A stretch of DNA of 64,000 nucleotides. Origin: Cymbidium sinense. Its lineage: Eukaryota > Streptophyta > Magnoliopsida > Asparagales > Orchidaceae. A program made the position numbers and the translations under genes. Where the stretch lies: positions 1 to 64,000 of the forward strand of contig JAKCPB010001443.1 of assembly GCA_021442155.1 (NCBI GenBank). The letters are read 5' to 3'. The notes beneath the pieces were generated by a model. It did no database searches and had not been told where the DNA came from. It saw nothing but the letters and a program-made list of their open reading frames with translations. Shown piece after piece: positions 60,601 to 64,000 of this stretch. Every line of letters starts with the position of its first letter. The first letter of the stretch is position 1.

Positions 60601-61503
60601 CTCCTCAAGCTTAGTAGAATCAGTCAAAGAAGCATCTTCAAGAGAACAAACTAATTGCTCCATATTTTGAGATTGGCAAAAGATTTTAAAATTATGCTTG
60701 TTCCACCAATTTAGGTTTTGTTTAAGCCTTTTAAGCTTAAGCCAAAGGTGAATCATGCCTTTAATGTAATTATCTGGATGAATAGGCCATCCATTTAATG
60801 GAAACAACATTTATAAAATCACTATGTTGGATCTGCATATTTTGGAATCTAAAAGAAGTAGGGGAGGATAGTCTACCGGAAGGATTTTGATAGAAATTAA
60901 GCAGTTAGTCGCTCAAATATTCAAAGTAAGTCATTGATTGATCAAAGGGAATTAAAGAGGGTCCTATGCCACCTAGTCTAGAGTTGTGCCAATGAGTGAA
61001 GCGAAAAGCCAATATCAATCAGATTGCAATGAAGGATCATATTAGAAAAATCTTTCATGGAATGAATGTTAAGAGAGTAACCTCCCCTTCTTTCTGATGA
61101 AGTGAGAATAGTATTGAAATCACCCCCAACCAATCAGGGTTTGTTGACAGAGGAGGCAAAGGTTCTTAGTTTTAAAGATCCCTAAAATTATAAGATGCAT
61201 AAATAAAGGAACCAAGAGCAAAAAAATTCACCCAATGAGATTTGAACATTAACTAATTGTTGAAGATCATCAAGGAGAGATGTTGACTAAATTATTCCAA
61301 AAGCACTAAATTTTATTGCTAATATTATAGAAGAAATTTTGAAAGCCAAGCATTCTAGCAACATGGGTGATCTTAGAAGAGTGTATGAATGGTTCAATAA
61401 TAATAAGTAAGGCTATGCTATGAGTACGATAAAGGATTCTACTATGGTTATTGATAATGAGAGTCCCAATACCCCAAACATTCCAAATAAGAAGATTGAT
61501 CAT
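57647..61503 (-). pseudogene. LINE ORF2 polyprotein (EN-RT-RNase H), copy 2, multiply frameshifted
   Basis: Starts MINLLIWNVWGIG at 61503. The endonuclease shows IIIEPFIHSSKI and a GGDFNTI motif at 61111-61130. The linker (60810-60448) contains LWLKLKRLKQNLNWWNKH, nearly the same as in copy 1. In the RT, LDISKAFDNLS lies near 59910. The GLRQGDPLSP box has lost a Gly codon and lies in a shifted frame (~59750). The catalytic box reads SFANDF near 59610, with the first Asp changed to Asn. zf-RVT (58674-58366) has MWGKGFHLPSKC...H. RNase H ends HVWHEGNACTVDYLANL with the conserved GLPYL end and stop at 57647. Confidence 0.87.
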
Positions 61504-63143
61504 AATAAAATAGAAGAAAAGGAAAAGATATAATTGAAAAAATAAAAAGCAAGAAGAAGAGACAACATGAAACAATTATTTATGGAATGTTAGAGAAGAT
61601 CTAGTGGTTCTGGTGGAGCTATTAGTGAACATTCTAGCTTTAAGGGATTTCTTTAATAACAGTTTGAAAAGGTCTATCTATGTCCAAAGTATCTCCATCC
61701 GAGAGAGAGTGATTTGTGATATTTAGAATAGGACCAGTATCTATCAAAGCATTCCTAATGATAATTTCCCTTTCTTTAGTGTCAAAAATAAGTTGAGAAA
61801 TTGGGTTAACATGTGTATCACTCTGTAGGGTAGGAGAAGGAGAGGTTGTGTAGCCATTAATAGCACAGATTTCATGCTCAATTTCAGAATACCTTTCAGA
61901 TTTTGTTCCATGACCAAAGGATCACTATTTTTTAGATTTTGTTGTTTCATCAGATGAACAATTGTAGAATTTGTTTTCATATTTTCATCCAACCTGAAGT
62001 TACCATTCAAATCACCACTAGGGTTCATATGAGTCTCCTCGGGTTCACTAGCCAAGAAGGGTAAATTAGACTGAGTCAAGGTATTGTCTTGAGGAGCCAA
62101 ATTATTACAATTAGAAGCAATGTTAGGTAAGTTATCATTAGCCTCCTCATGAACCTCATAAGCATTATTTTTAACATGCTCAGATTGCTCTTCAATAGGC
62201 AAATCAGTAGATAATAAAAGAGTAGGGGTAGGGGGATGAGTTCCATTTTGAGTGACTTTAGGCACATAAGAAAATTTATTGATTTTTTTTCATTTGCTAG
62301 AGAGAAATTAGGATCTGACAATTAATTTTTTTTAAGATGAGGATGCAACACAAAGCATTCAGAATGATCATGACCATGAATCTTACAATGTGTGCAAAAA
62401 ATAGGAAATTTTCAAATTCCACTTTTTGATTATAACCAGATTTCTCAGAGCCAATCCATACTTCTTTAGGATACATTTTGGTAATATCAATCTCAACCAA
62501 AATATGAGCAACTGATGGTCATGATCTCGTAGTGGTGGCCTGATCAATTTGAAGAGGCCGACCAAAGAGAGCACCAACTGTAAAGAGAACTTGATGTGTA
62601 ATGTAGTGTATTCTCATATTAGGAAGAGCTAGCCATAAAGGAACAATTGGAGATTCCTCTTTACATTAAAAGAGAGACCATTTCAAAAGTCTCATTTGAT
62701 AATTATACACAAAGTAGGAGCGACAAAAAAACTCTTGAGTAATCTAAGTCATTAGAGAGCTGAATAAGAATATGCCTAGGATCAATCAAATCGACAGTGA
62801 AAATGCCAGAGAGCTTTAGTCTATGAAAAAATGATCGGATGTTATCAAGAGTTGGCCGACGTAAGGAAAATTTACCAACTAAAGAGAATTCAAAAGGTTT
62901 TGCCAACTTTTCCACGTCAAGATCCGAGCACATAACAACAGGCATCCCATGAAAAGAGGTTGAGATCAAATTGACTGTAGCATTAGGGGAAGAGTTCTTA
63001 CCAGATAATGCATCCTTGAAGGTCTTAATAGAAGGAAGAGTAACGGATGATGTTGGATCTATAATACCTTGTAAATCAGAAGCCCTAGCCAATGCTTCCA
63101 TGTTTGAAAAGCACGGTTGCGCTGAAAGTGGCTCCTCTGCCAT
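61500..63143 (-). pseudogene. LINE ORF1 (DUF4283-like, zinc knuckle), copy 2, frameshifted
   Basis: ATG at 63143 opens a 146-codon frame (MAEEPLSAQPCF...) containing SIKTFKDALSGKN, DVEKLAKPFEFSLVGKFS and LIDPRHILIQLSNDLDYSRVF. This is the better-preserved ORF1 N-terminus. After frameshifts come MRLLKWS, RPLQIDQA and VEIDITKMYPKEVWIG. The zinc knuckle at 62354-62396 is intact in its own frame (CTHCKIHGHDHSEC, CX2CX4HX4C) but preceded by a 1-bp deletion. The acidic, Asn/Ser-rich C-terminal region occupies 62265-61744. The join to ORF2 lies near 61500. Confidence 0.85.
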
Positions 63144-63316
63144 TGAAAGAGCAAAGGGAAACTCACATTAGCAACCAATCAGAGATAAATAATTTAAAAT
63201 TATAATTAAGAAGGATTGAAGATCGACCAAGCTGCAAGGAATACAAAAGGGAACACGGAATCACCAAAGAGCGCCGTGACCGAGGGGGTTGGGTTTAGGT
63301 TTTTTTTTGGTTTTAA

Positions 63317-63336
63317 GATTTAGCATTTTAGGGTTT
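63317..63336. repeat. Candidate target-site duplication, LINE copy 2 (right)
   Basis: Exact 20-bp match to 54463-54482. Confidence 0.55.
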
Positions 63337-63504
63337 TGGATTTTAGGGTTTAGGGTTAGGGTTTAGGGTTTATGGCTTAGTGTTTAGGATTTACTGTTTA
63401 GGGTTTTTAGGGTTTAATGTTTAGGGTTAGCTTAGGGTTTAGGGTTGGTTTATGGTTTAAGGTGTAGGATTTAGGGTTTTTTAGGGTTTGGAGTTATTTT
63501 ATGA
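63337..63504 (+). repeat. TTTAGGG-type telomere repeat tract
   Basis: TTTAGGG, TTTATGG and TTTAGTG units between LINE copy 2 and the last LINE-like fragment. Confidence 0.87.
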
Positions 63505-63988
63505 TTTAGGGCATAAAACACCCAGCAGTCAGATATATTAAACTTAGCAAAGTAGATAAGGAGGTAACCCACCAGGAAAGCATTAGACAAGTGGGAGCAC
63601 CACTAAAGCTACCACCAAGAATTGCTAACACAGTTGCTAGGAGTAAACCTCACAATATAGGAAAAAGGACTAAATAGAGACCAAATAAAGGAAAAAAGGA
63701 GGACAATAGTTGATAAGGTCATTCATTAAATGAACATGCAAAAAACTAGAAATAATAATATCCAGAGGAACAATAAGACTAACATCAAGAATGTTAGAAA
63801 GTAAGGAAACCATCAAAATAGAAAAGGGAAGAAGTTCAACCACAGTCCATAAATGAAAATCCCAATAGGTTGAAACTAGAAAAGAAGAATGGGAAAGTAA
63901 ATAGCCGATTCCAAACATAGACTCAAATAGATCAAGAAAATTATAACAAAGTAAATACCCTTTTGACCAAACCAGCAAGCAAGGCATT
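63505..63988 (-). mobile_element. LINE-like 3' tail fragment (third copy), truncated
   Basis: This ~0.48-kb A-rich (+ strand) segment has the same composition and phrase style as the long tails of LINE copies 1 and 2. It carries a 105-codon minus-strand frame rich in Leu, Ser and Phe like the chance frames there. It begins after GGTTTAGGGCATAAAAC and ends at AAGGCATTCCAGGTTTAGG, so both sides touch telomere-like repeats. No ORF1 or ORF2 domain is present. Assignment rests on texture rather than an exact shared phrase. Confidence 0.45.
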
Positions 63989-64000
63989 CCAGGTTTAGGT
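63989..64000 (+). repeat. Start of a further telomere-like tract
   Basis: AGGTTTAGGT at the window end shows that the array continues to the right. Confidence 0.6.

Larger units (their letters stand above)
54483..63316 (-). mobile_element. Non-LTR retrotransposon (plant L1-type LINE), near full length, decayed, copy 2
   Basis: Same architecture, orientation and order of parts as copy 1: ORF1, ORF2, ~3.2-kb tail, terminal GGGGTTTCCC and an A-run (T-run at 54481-54488). The last clearly LINE-like bases on the 5' side are near 63285, followed by ~30 bp of telomere-like and T-rich sequence before the candidate duplication. Frames are broken throughout. Similarity to copy 1 is obvious along the entire length, but the substitutions and indels show the two are old or independent insertions rather than a recent duplication. 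Confidence 0.9.

Noticed and set aside
1..64000. tRNA, rRNA, CRISPR array, bacterial operon or defence system
   Set aside because: No cloverleaf genes, rRNA words, spacer arrays or intact coding genes were recognised; the repeats present are telomere-like with no spacers.

Overview
This window is repeat-rich nuclear DNA from a flowering plant. The evidence is thousands of copies and variants of the plant telomere heptamer TTTAGGG, retro-fragments of two plant housekeeping genes (60S acidic ribosomal protein P0 and a glycine-rich RNA-binding protein of the GRP7 type), plant L1-type LINEs whose ORF1 has a DUF4283-like domain and whose ORF2 carries RNase H, and remnants of a plant Ty3/gypsy gag-pol. 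No intact protein-coding gene was found. Every coding signal is a broken retrocopy or a decayed transposon. Genus cannot be assigned from the sequence alone.

Layout. 1-3120 is non-telomeric AT-rich DNA with a TTGGTCAA-rich tract and a ~170-bp tandem repeat. From ~3122 to the right edge the window is a composite array in which the G-rich strand is always the + strand. It consists of short near-perfect TTTAGGG tracts, long AT-drifted stretches (TTTATTTTAGGTTTAGG-like) and, mainly between 21 and 49 kb, GC-rich stretches built on CCCAGGG, CTCAGGG and CCTAGGG. Nine GRP tail fragments and four P0 fragments are embedded in it, all antisense to the G-strand. Their shared end points and spacers show they spread as one duplicated unit: GRP, conserved spacer, P0 (in about half), TTTAGGG tract, AT-rich array. 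Two LINEs of 8.7-8.8 kb (about 6.7-15.4 kb and 54.5-63.3 kb) sit in the array in the same orientation, each with a terminal A-run and a candidate 20-bp target-site duplication. A third LINE-like tail fragment starts at 63.5 kb. The array is interrupted at 43.4-43.8 kb by a possible hAT-like non-autonomous element with a (TA)n core, and at 48.9-53.7 kb by a decayed gypsy gag-pol piece plus unidentified AT-rich DNA ending in a ~0.25-kb tandem repeat.

Interpretation. The single polarity and the sharp non-array DNA on the left fit a subtelomere or large interstitial telomere block with the chromosome end to the right. All retro-inserts have the polarity expected if cDNA synthesis was primed on the 3' end of the G-strand, but shared breakpoints show that later unit duplication, rather than repeated insertion, explains most copies. 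The TTTAGGG-to-CCCAGGG drift resembles a documented type of nanopore miscalling of telomere repeats, so part of the GC-rich sequence may be an assembly artefact. No cooperating gene system (operon, pathway or defence locus) was found.
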